This document shows, piece by piece, positions 44,823-53,479 of a stretch of DNA of 64,000 bases. Position 1 is the stretch's first letter. Each line of letters begins with the position of its first letter. Position numbers and translations under genes: made by a program. The stretch comes from an uncultured Blastocatellia bacterium (GTDB lineage Bacteria; Acidobacteriota; Blastocatellia; Chloracidobacteriales; Chloracidobacteriaceae). Under the pieces are notes generated by a model. The model made no database searches and was not told the origin of the DNA. It worked only from the letters and a program-made list of their open reading frames with translations. Where the stretch lies: contig CALGZC010000028.1 in assembly GCA_937934745.1 (NCBI GenBank), forward strand, positions 62,001 through 126,000, written 5' to 3'.

Positions 44823-45851
44823 CTAGCGAATCAAACCGGTGGTCAGGAGCGGCACCAATGTCCCCACCACCACCAGCGGCAGATTGCGGGCCAAGTTGGA
44901 CCTGATCACACCGGCTTCCGAGTGCGGCACATAGAGCACGTCGTTAGCCTGGAGGAAAAGATCCTTTTGTTTCCCAGATTGAATGGACGCCAAGCTGATT
45001 TTGATTTCTTCCCGTTCAAGTTTACCCGGCACGGTGCGGTACAGTCGGATGTCGTTGCGTTTTGCCCCGTCGGCAAGGCCGTTCGCCATGGCGATGGCCT
45101 GGGTCACGGTAATCGGGTTGCGCGTCGTCAGCGGCCCCGGTCGCCGGACATTGCCGGCCAGATACACCACATCGGCCCGTGGAACAGATACGATGTCCCC
45201 GGACTGAAGCAGGATGTTGTTCTGGGTGTTGCCGGCAATGATCTCGTCAATGTTGACAGAGATGATGTCCACATCAGGCGATACATCATCACCGGTCGTC
45301 GGCGACTGCCCGGCCGGAGGAGAGACATAACGGATGATGTTGACAAAGCGACTGGAATCTTCAACCAGTCCTCCAGACAGCGCAATGACATCCAGTAGAC
45401 GCATGGCACGGCGGAGCGGCAGGCGTCCCGGTGACCGCACGGCGCCGATAACGGTAATCGCGCGTGAGTTGAACTCGACGACGCTCACATTGACTTCCGG
45501 CTGGCGCAAGTACTTCCGCAGTGCCTGACGAAGTACCTCGGCTGCTTCGTCCTCGGTCAGGCCCGCTAGTTGCTGCCGCCCGATAAAGAGCATGTCAATC
45601 GTACCGTTTTCCCCAACCCGGAACTTCCCGGTGAGGTCGGGTTGTTTGTACACCTTGATGTCCACCACATCGCCGGGGCCGATGACGTAGTCCCCAAGTG
45701 GGGCAGCATAGGACTGCGTCGCGCGGACTGCCGGGCTGGGCAATGCCATAGGCGGCGACGAGGTGGGCAGTTCATCCTGAGCCGCGGCCGAACCGACAAG
45801 CCATAGGACGGCAACCAACGCAATACACGTAGTGCGAAACAAGTTTGACAT
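44823..45851 (-). CDS. Polysaccharide biosynthesis/export protein (Wza-like, SLBB domains)
   Basis: In this 342-aa protein a signal peptide (IALVAVLWLVGSAAAQD) is followed by the Poly_export domain (YVIGPGDVVDIKVYKQPDL, GKFRVGENGTIDMLFIG) and two SLBB-type domains (AITVIGAVRSPGRLPL; VVYLAGNVRRPGPLTTR). The C-terminus is hydrophobic (LVVVGTLVPLLTTGLI). Wza-type proteins form the outer-membrane channel for capsule or exopolysaccharide. No lipobox cysteine is evident and no polymerase, Wzc kinase or glycosyltransferase gene is next to it. It diverges from mogA over 95 bases that contain a palindrome at 45883-45898. Confidence 0.92.
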   Translation of the reverse strand: MSNLFRTTCIALVAVLWLVGSAAAQDELPTSSPPMALPSPAVRATQSYAAPLGDYVIGPGDVVDIKVYKQPDLTGKFRVGENGTIDMLFIGRQQLAGLTEDEAAEVLRQALRKYLRQPEVNVSVVEFNSRAITVIGAVRSPGRLPLRRAMRLLDVIALSGGLVEDSSRFVNIIRYVSPPAGQSPTTGDDVSPDVDIISVNIDEIIAGNTQNNILLQSGDIVSVPRADVVYLAGNVRRPGPLTTRNPITVTQAIAMANGLADGAKRNDIRLYRTVPGKLEREEIKISLASIQSGKQKDLFLQANDVLYVPHSEAGVIRSNLARNLPLVVVGTLVPLLTTGLIR

Positions 45852-45882
45852 GGCAGAATCCGAATCAAAGAGTTGAAATGAG

Positions 45883-45898
45883 CGTTACCAGTGTAACG
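45883..45898. promoter_or_regulatory. Perfect dyad in the divergent promoter region wza-like/mogA
   Basis: CGTTAC and GTAACG flank a four-base centre. Its place between two divergent start codons makes an operator site plausible; the regulator is unknown. Confidence 0.4.
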
Positions 45899-45946
45899 TA
45901 CCCTGCCGAGTGGTGAAAACCACCGCCTTGCTTACCAAACGGCTTT

Positions 45947-46492
45947 ATGGCTTCCACATCCTCAGGCTCACATATCCGGATCGGCATCGTCACGATTTCT
46001 GACCGCGCCAGTCAGGGCGTGTACCCTGACGAATCAGGGCCGGCGATTGTCGCCGTCCTGCGCGAGTTTATCGCCGGTGACTGGACGCCGATCGCTCGGC
46101 TCGTCCCTGACGAACGTCACCTGATCGAAGCCGAGCTTTGCCGGCTGGCGGATGACGACGGCTGCTGCCTGGTCGTCACCACCGGCGGGACGGGTCCTGC
46201 TCCCCGCGACGTGACACCCGAAGCCACGGCTGCCGTTTGTGACAAACTACTGCCCGGTTTTGGCGAACTCATGCGTGCAGTGTCGCTCAAGTCCGTGCCG
46301 ACCGCCATCTTGTCCCGCCAGACGGCAGGTATTCGGGGGCGCTGCTTGATTGTCAACCTGCCCGGTAAGCCCAAATCCATTCGAGAATGCCTCGAGGCCG
46401 TCTTTCCGGCGATACCGTACTGTATTGACCTGATCGGCGGCCCCTGCATCACCGGCACAGACTGCATCCAAGTTTTTCGCCCTAAGGTTTAG
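45947..46492 (+). CDS. mogA: Molybdopterin adenylyltransferase
   Basis: This 181-aa enzyme adenylates molybdopterin before molybdenum insertion. Family blocks: IGIVTISDRASQGVYPDESG, LVPDERHLIEAEL, LVVTTGGTGPAPRDVTPEA and SRQTAGIRGRCLIVNLPGKP. The MogA pattern (GxYxDxSGP, TPEAT) separates it from MoeA and from the fused Cnx1-type. The product is needed by molybdenum enzymes such as IorAB encoded at 15-18 kb. The stop codon TAG shares its last base with a possible GTG start of the next gene, so the two may be co-transcribed. Confidence 0.93.
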   Translation: MASTSSGSHIRIGIVTISDRASQGVYPDESGPAIVAVLREFIAGDWTPIARLVPDERHLIEAELCRLADDDGCCLVVTTGGTGPAPRDVTPEATAAVCDKLLPGFGELMRAVSLKSVPTAILSRQTAGIRGRCLIVNLPGKPKSIRECLEAVFPAIPYCIDLIGGPCITGTDCIQVFRPKV

Positions 46493-46515
46493 TGTTGTTT
46501 GGTCTTCTCGCGGCT

Positions 46516-48447
46516 ATGCGTCGCTTCAACAAATGGACGGTCGCTCTTGTTTGGGCGTTGGTTGTGCTCTGCAGCAGGCCGGTCGGCGCGCAATTGCCGC
46601 CGGACGACCCACAAACGCCGGACTTTGTCCCGTACCTGACGCAGGCCGACTTCGACCGGTTGGCGCGCATTGCCACCCAGGCCCGGCAAGCCCCGACGCC
46701 GAGTGTCATGTTCCTGATTGACCGTCCGGCCGGGCGTGTTTACTACGCCAATTCGCGACGGTTTCGCTTCCACAGCGACTTTGCACGGGCAATCTACTTG
46801 ACGCTCGATGCGGGAGACGTGTTTTTACGCCACAACTACACCAACGAACAGCGCCGCTTCTTACTCGGCACGGTAGCGTTTCAGCCCCGCCTAGAGCGCT
46901 TTACCTACGAGTTTTGGGAAGGCGACCTCCTAACGCCCAAACTCCTGGCAGAAGCCCACGCACGGCTGACAGCAACGTTTTTTGCCCCCCTGACCTTCAA
47001 GGCCAACGGGCGCCGGCACGAGGAAATTGCAGCCCAGCTTCCAACAGTGCCCAGTGTGCATGCCGAGACAACGCTGCCGGAGACCACGTTTCTGGCGCTC
47101 AACCCCGGCCGCGCCACAGGTATCCTGCGCCTGGTGGAACACTTGCCACCGCCGCAGCCCTTTGAACGCGAAGACATCGTGATCTTCAAGGAAACACCGC
47201 TTTCGACAACCCCCATCCGGGGCATCCTCGTGACCCAGCCCGGTGCGCCGCTGTCGCACCTCAATCTCTTGGCAAAGGGGTGGGGCATACCCAACGCTTA
47301 CGTCAAGGATGCCGACGCTCGCTTTCGGAGCTTACTCAATCGCTGGGTGACGCTGGTTGTCACAGACGACGGCGTTACGGTTGAGCCGGCCGAGCAGATC
47401 GTTGAATCCGACCGTGAACGTGAGCGTAGCCGCGAACTGCGGTTACCCGGCGCCGATTTACGATGGCGGGCGCTGACCGACCTCCACCGGCAACGTGCGC
47501 AGGATGTCATCCGGTTCGGCGCCAAGTCGGCGAACCTGGGGGAAGTTGCCCAGGCGCGCATTCCCGACATTATCGTGCCGCGCGGCTTTACGATTCCCTT
47601 CGCTCACTACAAAGCATTTGCCAAGCGCCACAGGATCGAGGAGCGTGTCTTGGCGCTGCTCAACGACGAGCAATTCCACCACGATCCCCGGACGCGACAG
47701 GTCGAGTTGGCCAAATTGCGCGATCTGATCAGTAGCGCATCGTTCGATCCGGCCCTGCGGAAGATGATTCTGTCCAAAGTACACCGTGAGTATCGGGGTA
47801 AAGGGCTGTTTGTTCGTAGTTCCACCAATGCTGAAGACCTCCCAGACTTCAGTGGCGCCGGGCTGTACACAACCGTGCCGAATGTTCGCGGAGATGAGGC
47901 GCTGATCACGGCTGTCAAGACCGTTTGGGCTTCAATTTGGAACTTTGAGGCGTTTGAAGCCCGCGAGGCGGCGCGCATTGACCACCTGGCGGTGTATCCG
48001 GCCGTCCTGATCCAGGAGGGGATTAACGCCGACAGCGCCGGCGTCCTCGTCACGACCAATCCGTTTGATCACCGCGACACAGAAGGGATTTACATCAATG
48101 CTAAACACGGGTTAGGGCTACCGGTGGTCGAAGGGCGGCGTGTACCGGAACAGATCATCTACCGCCCGGACAGCGATACGGCGCTCATCCTGACCCGCGC
48201 CGATGATGAGACCATACTGACCTTTGACGTAAAAGGCGGCGTGAAGGAAGTTGCCGGCACGCCTAACCAGCCGGTGCTTTCGGCAGCTATGATTCGGCGC
48301 TTAGGTCAGGCCGCACGGGCAATTGAGAAGCTGTTTGGCGGCGTCACACAGGACATTGAGTGGCTGACCTACCGGGGGCAGCTTTACATCGTCCAATCAC
48401 GGCCGTTGGTTGTGCGCAGCGACTGCCTCGCAGAACAGACCAAGTAA
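46516..48447 (+). CDS. Exported PEP synthase/PPDK-like protein with N-terminal phosphohistidine domain
   Basis: This 643-aa protein begins with a typical signal peptide (WTVALVWALVVLCSRPVGA). After a region of unknown fold (about 30-200), a phosphohistidine swivelling domain is seen (GILVTQPGAPLSHLNLLAKG; His about 248), then a pyruvate phosphate dikinase ATP-grasp domain to the C-terminus (GAKSANLGEVAQ; VRSSTNAEDLPDFSGAGLY with Arg about 434; LVTTNPFDHRDTEG; YRGQLYIVQSRPL). The order phosphohistidine then ATP-grasp is the reverse of PEP synthase and recalls glucan water dikinases. There is no C-terminal PEP/pyruvate domain, so the acceptor is unknown. ATP supply outside the membrane is a puzzle. 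Start at ATG 46516; a GTG at 46492 is possible. Confidence 0.8.
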   Translation: MRRFNKWTVALVWALVVLCSRPVGAQLPPDDPQTPDFVPYLTQADFDRLARIATQARQAPTPSVMFLIDRPAGRVYYANSRRFRFHSDFARAIYLTLDAGDVFLRHNYTNEQRRFLLGTVAFQPRLERFTYEFWEGDLLTPKLLAEAHARLTATFFAPLTFKANGRRHEEIAAQLPTVPSVHAETTLPETTFLALNPGRATGILRLVEHLPPPQPFEREDIVIFKETPLSTTPIRGILVTQPGAPLSHLNLLAKGWGIPNAYVKDADARFRSLLNRWVTLVVTDDGVTVEPAEQIVESDRERERSRELRLPGADLRWRALTDLHRQRAQDVIRFGAKSANLGEVAQARIPDIIVPRGFTIPFAHYKAFAKRHRIEERVLALLNDEQFHHDPRTRQVELAKLRDLISSASFDPALRKMILSKVHREYRGKGLFVRSSTNAEDLPDFSGAGLYTTVPNVRGDEALITAVKTVWASIWNFEAFEAREAARIDHLAVYPAVLIQEGINADSAGVLVTTNPFDHRDTEGIYINAKHGLGLPVVEGRRVPEQIIYRPDSDTALILTRADDETILTFDVKGGVKEVAGTPNQPVLSAAMIRRLGQAARAIEKLFGGVTQDIEWLTYRGQLYIVQSRPLVVRSDCLAEQTK

Positions 48448-48728
48448 CCACTAAACACCATCATCCGCACTGGCACGGGTGCGGCGTGACGCGCCATCTC
48501 CCAAGCGATGCAGAGGGCGCGTCAGACACCGACCGTTCGAGTTCGGCTCCGGAGCAGCCGGCGCGTTACAACCGTGGTCTAGACGCCGGACAAACGGCAG
48601 CTGTCATTGTCGGCAGCTTGTGACCTGTGATACCAACGGCGACTTTGAGTCATTTTGCTCACTTTGTCACCGGTCGCGTGGATCGCTTCTGCAATCTGCC
48701 GGCGTCCAACGAACCAGTCCAACTCACC

Positions 48729-49739
48729 ATGCGATTTCCCCTTCGATTCACCCTTGCGCAAGCCCGCCACCGCGCCAACATGAAGCGCCTCGGCCGGAAA
48801 CGCTACCCGACCGTCCTCATGCTTGAACCGCTGTACACGTGTAATCTGGCCTGTTTGGGCTGCTCGACCGAACGTTACACCGGCAAGCTCTCCGACCGCC
48901 TGCCGCCGGAAAAGTGCTTCGAGGCCGTGGAGGCCTGCGGCGCACCGATTGTCAATATCTGTGGTGGCGAGCCATGCCTGTACCCTGAACTCCGGGAGCT
49001 ACTCGAAGGTCTTTTTGCCCGCAAGAAGTACGTCATCTTCTGCACCAACGCGCTCAAGCTTGAAGAAAAGCTCCTCGGCGTTGTTCCTCCCACCGACCGT
49101 CTCTTGCTCATGATTCATTTGGACGGCATGCGCGAAACGCACGATTACGTCACCAACCGTGCGGGCGTGTTCGACAAAGCGATTGACGCCATTCGGAAAG
49201 CCAAAAAGCTCGGCTACAACGTCTATCTCAATACGACCGTTTTTCGCGAAACGAACATTGCGGAAGTTGAGCAACTCTGTCAGTTGGTGGACACGCTTGG
49301 TGCGAACGGCATTCTAGTCTCGCCTGGCTATGAATACCAAAGCGTTAAAAACGACATTTTCCTCAATCGTGAGCAAATCCATGTGAAGTTCCGCGCCATC
49401 CGTGCGTTCGCCAAAAAGTACAAAATCAACGCCACGCCGAAGTTTCTTGACTTTGCCGCCGGTTTGATCGAACTCCCCTGCGCGCCCTGGTCAACGGTCA
49501 ACTACACGCCAAAGGGCTGGAAAGCGCCCTGCTACCTGATCGAAGGGGAGGGTTACTTCCAGGACTTCGAGACGTTCTGGAACGCGGTGGACTGGAGCTA
49601 CTGGGAAAGCCGCCAGGACCCGCGCTGCCTCAACTGTAAGATGCACAGCGGATCAGAGCACAGTGCCGTTGAGGAAGCCATGAAAACCCTTCGGGGCAAG
49701 CTCCAACTCGCGGCTTGGTCACTAGGAATGGGTATATGA
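48729..49739 (+). CDS. hpnH: Adenosyl-hopene transferase, radical SAM protein HpnH
   Basis: This 336-aa radical SAM enzyme joins an adenosyl group to diploptene, the first step of the C35 hopanoid side chain. The 4Fe-4S cluster motif is in LEPLYTCNLACLGC (CxxxCxxC), with IVNICGGEPCLYPEL as the SAM-binding GGEP motif. Downstream HpnH blocks are HLDGMRETHDYV, ILVSPGYEYQSVK, FLDFAAG, PCAPWSTV, KAPCYLIEGEGY and the closing C-x2-C/C region (CLNCKMHSG). The ATG at 48729 starts just before the conserved part. It is the first gene of a hopanoid cluster that continues after one antiparallel gene. Confidence 0.93.
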   Translation: MRFPLRFTLAQARHRANMKRLGRKRYPTVLMLEPLYTCNLACLGCSTERYTGKLSDRLPPEKCFEAVEACGAPIVNICGGEPCLYPELRELLEGLFARKKYVIFCTNALKLEEKLLGVVPPTDRLLLMIHLDGMRETHDYVTNRAGVFDKAIDAIRKAKKLGYNVYLNTTVFRETNIAEVEQLCQLVDTLGANGILVSPGYEYQSVKNDIFLNREQIHVKFRAIRAFAKKYKINATPKFLDFAAGLIELPCAPWSTVNYTPKGWKAPCYLIEGEGYFQDFETFWNAVDWSYWESRQDPRCLNCKMHSGSEHSAVEEAMKTLRGKLQLAAWSLGMGI

Positions 49740-49777
49740 ACCTCGCCTGGTGGCACTGCCGCCGCACCGGCGGGCCA

Positions 49778-50485
49778 TTACGGATGAAACATCTCTTCCG
49801 TCAGACCAACGTCGAGGCGCAGGTCACGCCACTCGGTCAGGCTGACGCGGATACCATCTTCAAAGGCGATCAACTCAACCGGCAAACCCAGCTTAGCATC
49901 CACCACATAGAGCCGGACGGTGCGTCCGTTTACCAACCGCAGCGCGTAGGCATCCCCACGGGTCAGGACGCTCGCCGGCGCGCCGTTCATCAGCAGGCGA
50001 TGGATTTCGTCAATCAGACTACCGAAGTCGCTGTGAGCAAAATCCTGCAGCGCTTCGCGCACCAGAAAGGTTGGGATGGGAAAACCGTTTTTCCGCAGGC
50101 GCAGTTTCCCGTCTGTCCCCAAGACAACCACAGCGCCCTGCGCCCGGCCGGTGCGTCCGACGAGTTTGATCAAACGCGGCTTTTTGAACGCATAGTCGCT
50201 TTCAGAAAACGCCTCGGTGTGCTTGAAGTTGCGTTCAACCAAGCGGCAGGTGTAATCCATGAGCCGATGGAACACCTCACGCATCCGCGCCACCAGGGCT
50301 TCTGGCGTAGGGGTGTCCGTGATCGACCTGTCCGTGGTCGGCACGGTCGCAGGCGCGCTGTGCTTGGCCAGTGGCATCAGACTCAGGCAGAGCAGCACCA
50401 GCCCCACACCACTGCGCCGCCACCACGCTGGGGTAGTGACGGACCTGCCGCCCACACACCGACTGCCCTGTTCAATCTCAGACAT
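49778..50485 (-). CDS. DUF1571-type exported protein, antiparallel within the hopanoid cluster
   Basis: The 235-aa protein has a signal or anchor segment (SGVGLVLLCLSLMPLAKHSA) and a mature part with VARMREVFHRLMDYTCRLVERN, KKPRLIKLVGRTGRAQGAVVV and RLYVVDAKLGLPVELIAFEDG, the pattern of DUF1571 proteins, which have a LolA/LolB-like lipoprotein-binding half-barrel. Such a fold binds acyl chains or lipids in the periplasm. It lies on the opposite strand between hpnH and hpnJ, so a link to hopanoid handling is attractive but unproved. The start at 50485 is chosen among several in-frame codons. Confidence 0.75.
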   Translation of the reverse strand: MSEIEQGSRCVGGRSVTTPAWWRRSGVGLVLLCLSLMPLAKHSAPATVPTTDRSITDTPTPEALVARMREVFHRLMDYTCRLVERNFKHTEAFSESDYAFKKPRLIKLVGRTGRAQGAVVVLGTDGKLRLRKNGFPIPTFLVREALQDFAHSDFGSLIDEIHRLLMNGAPASVLTRGDAYALRLVNGRTVRLYVVDAKLGLPVELIAFEDGIRVSLTEWRDLRLDVGLTEEMFHP

Positions 50486-50568
50486 GAGCTTGCTTGTGCC
50501 ATCAACTTCCGCGTCGCGGGCGTCCACGACGCCACAACCACGCGGTGCTGGAAAAGAGACCGAATTCT

Positions 50569-52035
50569 ATGCCGATGAAAACGCTGCTTCTGAATCCACC
50601 TTCTTTCGAGGGCTTTGACGGCGGTGCCAGCTCACGCTGGCCGGCGACACGTGAGATCGCCTCCTATTGGTATCCTGTGTGGCTCGCTTACCCGGCCGGG
50701 ATGATTCCCGGCGCACGCCTGCTGGACGCCCCACCGCACGGCATTGGACTTCAAGAAACACTCGCCATTGCCAAAGATTACGAGTTTATCGTTTTGTTTA
50801 CGAGCGCACCCGGACTGCACAACGACCTCAAGCTCGCCCGGATGTTCAAGGAGCAAAACCCTCATGTCAAGATTGCCTTTGTCGGCCCGCACGTCACTGT
50901 TCGTGCTGAGGAAACACTGCGGATGGCAAACGGAGCAATTGACTTTGTGACGCGCAAGGAATTCGACTACAGCGTGACGGAGTTCGCCCTGGGCAAGCCG
51001 CTCGCGGACATTGACGGCGTTTCCTACCTTGACGCGGAAGGGCGCTTCGTCAGCACGCCCGACCGGCCCCCGATTCACGACCTCGACGCCTTGCCCTGGG
51101 CGACCGAAGTGTACGCCCGCGACCTAGACTACACAAAGTACAACGTGCCATTCCTGCTTCATCCATACGTCGCGTTCTACTCAACGCGCGGCTGCCCGGC
51201 GCTGTGTACGTTCTGCATGTGGCCGCAGACCATTTCCGGCCATCCATGGCGCAAGCGGTCGGCCGGCGACGTCGCCGCCGAGTTCGCCCGCGCCTGGGAG
51301 CTTTTCCCAAAGCTCAAGGAGATTTTCTTCGACGACGACACGTTTTCCTACCAGGCGTCGCGCACGATTGAAGTCTGCGAAAAGCTCAAGCCGCTGAAGA
51401 AAACGTGGTCGTGCACGGCGCGCGTGACGACGACCTACGAAGCCCTCAAGGCGATGAAGGAAGCCGGCTGCCGCCTGCTCATCGTCGGCTTCGAGTCAGG
51501 CGACGATCAAATCCTCAAAAATATCAAGAAGGGCGCGACGACCGACATGGCGCGGCAGTTTATGAAACACTGCAAAAAGCTCGGCCTGGTCGTTCACGGC
51601 GACTTCATCCTGGGCCTGCCGGGCGAGACACCGCAAACCATTGAAAAAACCATCCGTTTTGCCAAAGAACTCGACTGTGAGACGATCCAGGTCTCGATTG
51701 CGCATGCCTACCCAGGCACGGAACTCTACGACTACCTGGTTGAAAACGGTTGGTTGACGGAAGACGCCATGACGGATGACGAAGGCCACCAGCTTCCCCA
51801 CATTGAGTATCCCGGCCTGACGAAAGCGCAGATTATGAAGGCGGTCGAAGATTTCTACGACAGCTATTACTTCCGGCCGAAAATCGTCGCTCGGATCGTC
51901 GGCAAAGCGATCTTTGACCAGGCTGAGCGGAAACGGCTGTACAGAGAAGCGCGCGACTTTTTACGCCTGCGCTCAAAGCGCCAGGCATATTACCGCAGCC
52001 AGGTGGAAACCGCCGGCACACACAAGGGTGTTTGA
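50569..52035 (+). CDS. hpnJ: Hopanoid biosynthesis B12-binding radical SAM protein HpnJ
   Basis: The 488-aa protein opens with a cobalamin-binding domain (MKTLLLNPPSFEGFDGGASS, then YEFIVLFTSAPGLHNDLK and IAFVGPHVTVRAEETL) followed by a radical SAM domain with RGCPALCTFCMWP (CxxxCxxC) and EIFFDDDTFSYQASR. These blocks match HpnJ, reported to contract the amino sugar of bacteriohopanetetrol glucosamine to a cyclitol ether. The late GDFILGLPGETPQTIEKTI is typical of B12 radical SAM enzymes. The stop codon is within an 18-bp imperfect tandem repeat (52021-52056). hpnK follows 50 bases downstream. Confidence 0.93.
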   Translation: MPMKTLLLNPPSFEGFDGGASSRWPATREIASYWYPVWLAYPAGMIPGARLLDAPPHGIGLQETLAIAKDYEFIVLFTSAPGLHNDLKLARMFKEQNPHVKIAFVGPHVTVRAEETLRMANGAIDFVTRKEFDYSVTEFALGKPLADIDGVSYLDAEGRFVSTPDRPPIHDLDALPWATEVYARDLDYTKYNVPFLLHPYVAFYSTRGCPALCTFCMWPQTISGHPWRKRSAGDVAAEFARAWELFPKLKEIFFDDDTFSYQASRTIEVCEKLKPLKKTWSCTARVTTTYEALKAMKEAGCRLLIVGFESGDDQILKNIKKGATTDMARQFMKHCKKLGLVVHGDFILGLPGETPQTIEKTIRFAKELDCETIQVSIAHAYPGTELYDYLVENGWLTEDAMTDDEGHQLPHIEYPGLTKAQIMKAVEDFYDSYYFRPKIVARIVGKAIFDQAERKRLYREARDFLRLRSKRQAYYRSQVETAGTHKGV

Positions 52036-52056
52036 CACCACAGGGGTGTTCGACGC
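52021..52056. repeat. 18-bp imperfect tandem duplication across the hpnJ stop codon
   Basis: CACAAGGGTGTTTGACAC is followed by a copy with 15 of 18 matches. The TGA of hpnJ (52033-52035) lies in the first copy; the second copy has lost it. Confidence 0.75.
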
Positions 52057-52085
52057 GGCGAGAGGAGACGAGGGTTCTACCTGCC

Positions 52086-53066
52086 ATGGGCACCGGACGG
52101 TCTTCAAAGTCCCCAGAGCGCCCCACGGCTGCGGAGCGCCGGAGCACCGGCAGCACGTCGGGGATCGCTCCGTGTCGGCACCGATCATCACGCCTGCTCA
52201 TTATCAATGCCGATGATTTCGGCACCTCATCGGCTGTCAACCAGGCCGTTGCTCAGGCTCATGATGAAGGTATTCTCACCAGTTGCAGCCTCATGGTCGG
52301 CGGCGAGGCCTGTGACGAAGCAGTTGAGCTGGCTAAAGCACGTCCCCGCTTGGCCGTCGGACTGCATCTAACGCTCATCTGTGGTCGGTCGGTACTACCG
52401 GCCGCGGCCATTCCGCATCTGGTCGATGCGCAGCAGCGGTTTGCATCGAATCCATTCACGGCCGGCTTGCGGTACTTTGTTGACCCCCGCTGCCGGGCCG
52501 AGCTGCGCCGCGAAATCCACGCCCAGTTTGAGCGATTTATGACGACGGGGTTGAGGTGCTCCCATGTGGACGGGCATTTGCACTTTCACCTGCACCCGGC
52601 CGTGTTTCCCACCCTGGTTGACTGCGCCGCGGCGTTTGGCGTCCGCTTTGTGCGGCTGCCGCGCGAGCGCCTCTGGCGTAATCTCTCCATTCGCCGGCGC
52701 GGCTGGCCGATCAAGCTGCTGCACTGGGCGATTTTTGGGTGGCTCGCGCGCAGCGCGTCCCGGCGAATGGCCAGCCAGGGTCTGCGTTGCGCCGACGAAG
52801 TGCATGGGCTTTATGAGACCGGACGCTTCACGGAGGATTACTGGCTTGCGCTCCTCGATCGCCTCAGCGCGGAGGCACCCGAATGGGCAGCGGGAACGCG
52901 CGATCTGGCGCATGAAATTTATTGCCACCCGGAAGCGCCATCGCCTATGTTACCCGCGCATAACGCTCAGGGACCGGATGAGCTTGCGGCGCTCCTCAGC
53001 CCGGCGGTCAAAGCGCGGCTTCAGCAGGGCGATCTCCGGCTGGCGACTTACGTGGATTTGTCATGA
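52086..53066 (+). CDS. hpnK: Hopanoid biosynthesis deacetylase HpnK (YdjC-like)
   Basis: This 326-aa protein of the YdjC/ChbG carbohydrate deacetylase fold has metal-binding landmarks LLIINADDFGTS (Asp), VGLHLTLICG (His) and CSHVDGHLHFHLHPAVF (His pair), with the late EIYCHPEA. HpnK removes the acetyl group from the N-acetylglucosamine placed on bacteriohopanetetrol by HpnI. The N-terminus carries about 36 extra Arg/Ser/Thr-rich residues before the domain; the ATG at 52086 is the only ATG available but a downstream non-ATG start cannot be excluded. The end overlaps the next gene by four bases. Confidence 0.92.
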   Translation: MGTGRSSKSPERPTAAERRSTGSTSGIAPCRHRSSRLLIINADDFGTSSAVNQAVAQAHDEGILTSCSLMVGGEACDEAVELAKARPRLAVGLHLTLICGRSVLPAAAIPHLVDAQQRFASNPFTAGLRYFVDPRCRAELRREIHAQFERFMTTGLRCSHVDGHLHFHLHPAVFPTLVDCAAAFGVRFVRLPRERLWRNLSIRRRGWPIKLLHWAIFGWLARSASRRMASQGLRCADEVHGLYETGRFTEDYWLALLDRLSAEAPEWAAGTRDLAHEIYCHPEAPSPMLPAHNAQGPDELAALLSPAVKARLQQGDLRLATYVDLS

Positions 53067-53479
53067 AACTGCACCCCCTCGTCACCGTCTCGGTCATCGT
53101 CAACTCGATGGGCAACATTTTACTGACGCTGGCCATGAAGCGGCTCGCCCCGGCGCTGGAAGCGCACCTCGCGGCCCGCGACGCGGCGGCGCTGCTCCTG
53201 ACCCTGGCGACCGACGCGACGTTCTTGAGCGGGCTGGCTTTGCTCATCGCGTTTTTTCTGCTGTTTCTCACGCTGTTGTCAAAGCTCGACCTAAGCTACG
53301 TGCTGCCTGTGACTTCGCTGGGCTATATCGTCACGGCGCTGCTGGGCGCGCTGCTGCTTGGCGAGCAGGTTTCGGCGCTGCGGTGGCTGGGCATCGGGGC
53401 CATTGCAGTCGGCGTCTATCTCGTGACGCGCAGCGCCGAAGCGGAGCGGGCGGCCGCGCCCGCGGAGGCCGGACTATGA
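53063..53479 (+). CDS. Four-helix SMR/EamA-type membrane protein (first of a pair)
   Basis: This 138-aa protein has four hydrophobic helices (VTVSVIVNSMGNILLTLAMK; FLSGLALLIAFFLLFLTLLS; VLPVTSLGYIVTALLGALLL; WLGIGAIAVGVYLVT) with the LSYVLPVTSLGYI and GEQVSALRWLGIGAI features of the drug/metabolite transporter superfamily. Size and plan resemble ArnE/ArnF and other paired flippase subunits. It overlaps hpnK and the next gene by four bases each, so it is made together with the hopanoid sugar enzymes. A role in moving an intermediate such as a glycosylated hopanoid across the membrane is inferred from place only. Confidence 0.85.
   Translation: MKLHPLVTVSVIVNSMGNILLTLAMKRLAPALEAHLAARDAAALLLTLATDATFLSGLALLIAFFLLFLTLLSKLDLSYVLPVTSLGYIVTALLGALLLGEQVSALRWLGIGAIAVGVYLVTRSAEAERAAAPAEAGL

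Noticed and set aside
49715-50578. A 287-codon + strand frame between hpnH and hpnJ.
   Set aside because: It is antisense to the DUF1571 gene, which has a signal peptide and family motifs; the + strand product has no such features.
52564-53475. A long open frame continuing upstream of the second small transporter gene.
   Set aside because: This part is the out-of-frame reading of hpnK and the first small transporter. Only the portion from ATG 53476 encodes a credible membrane protein.
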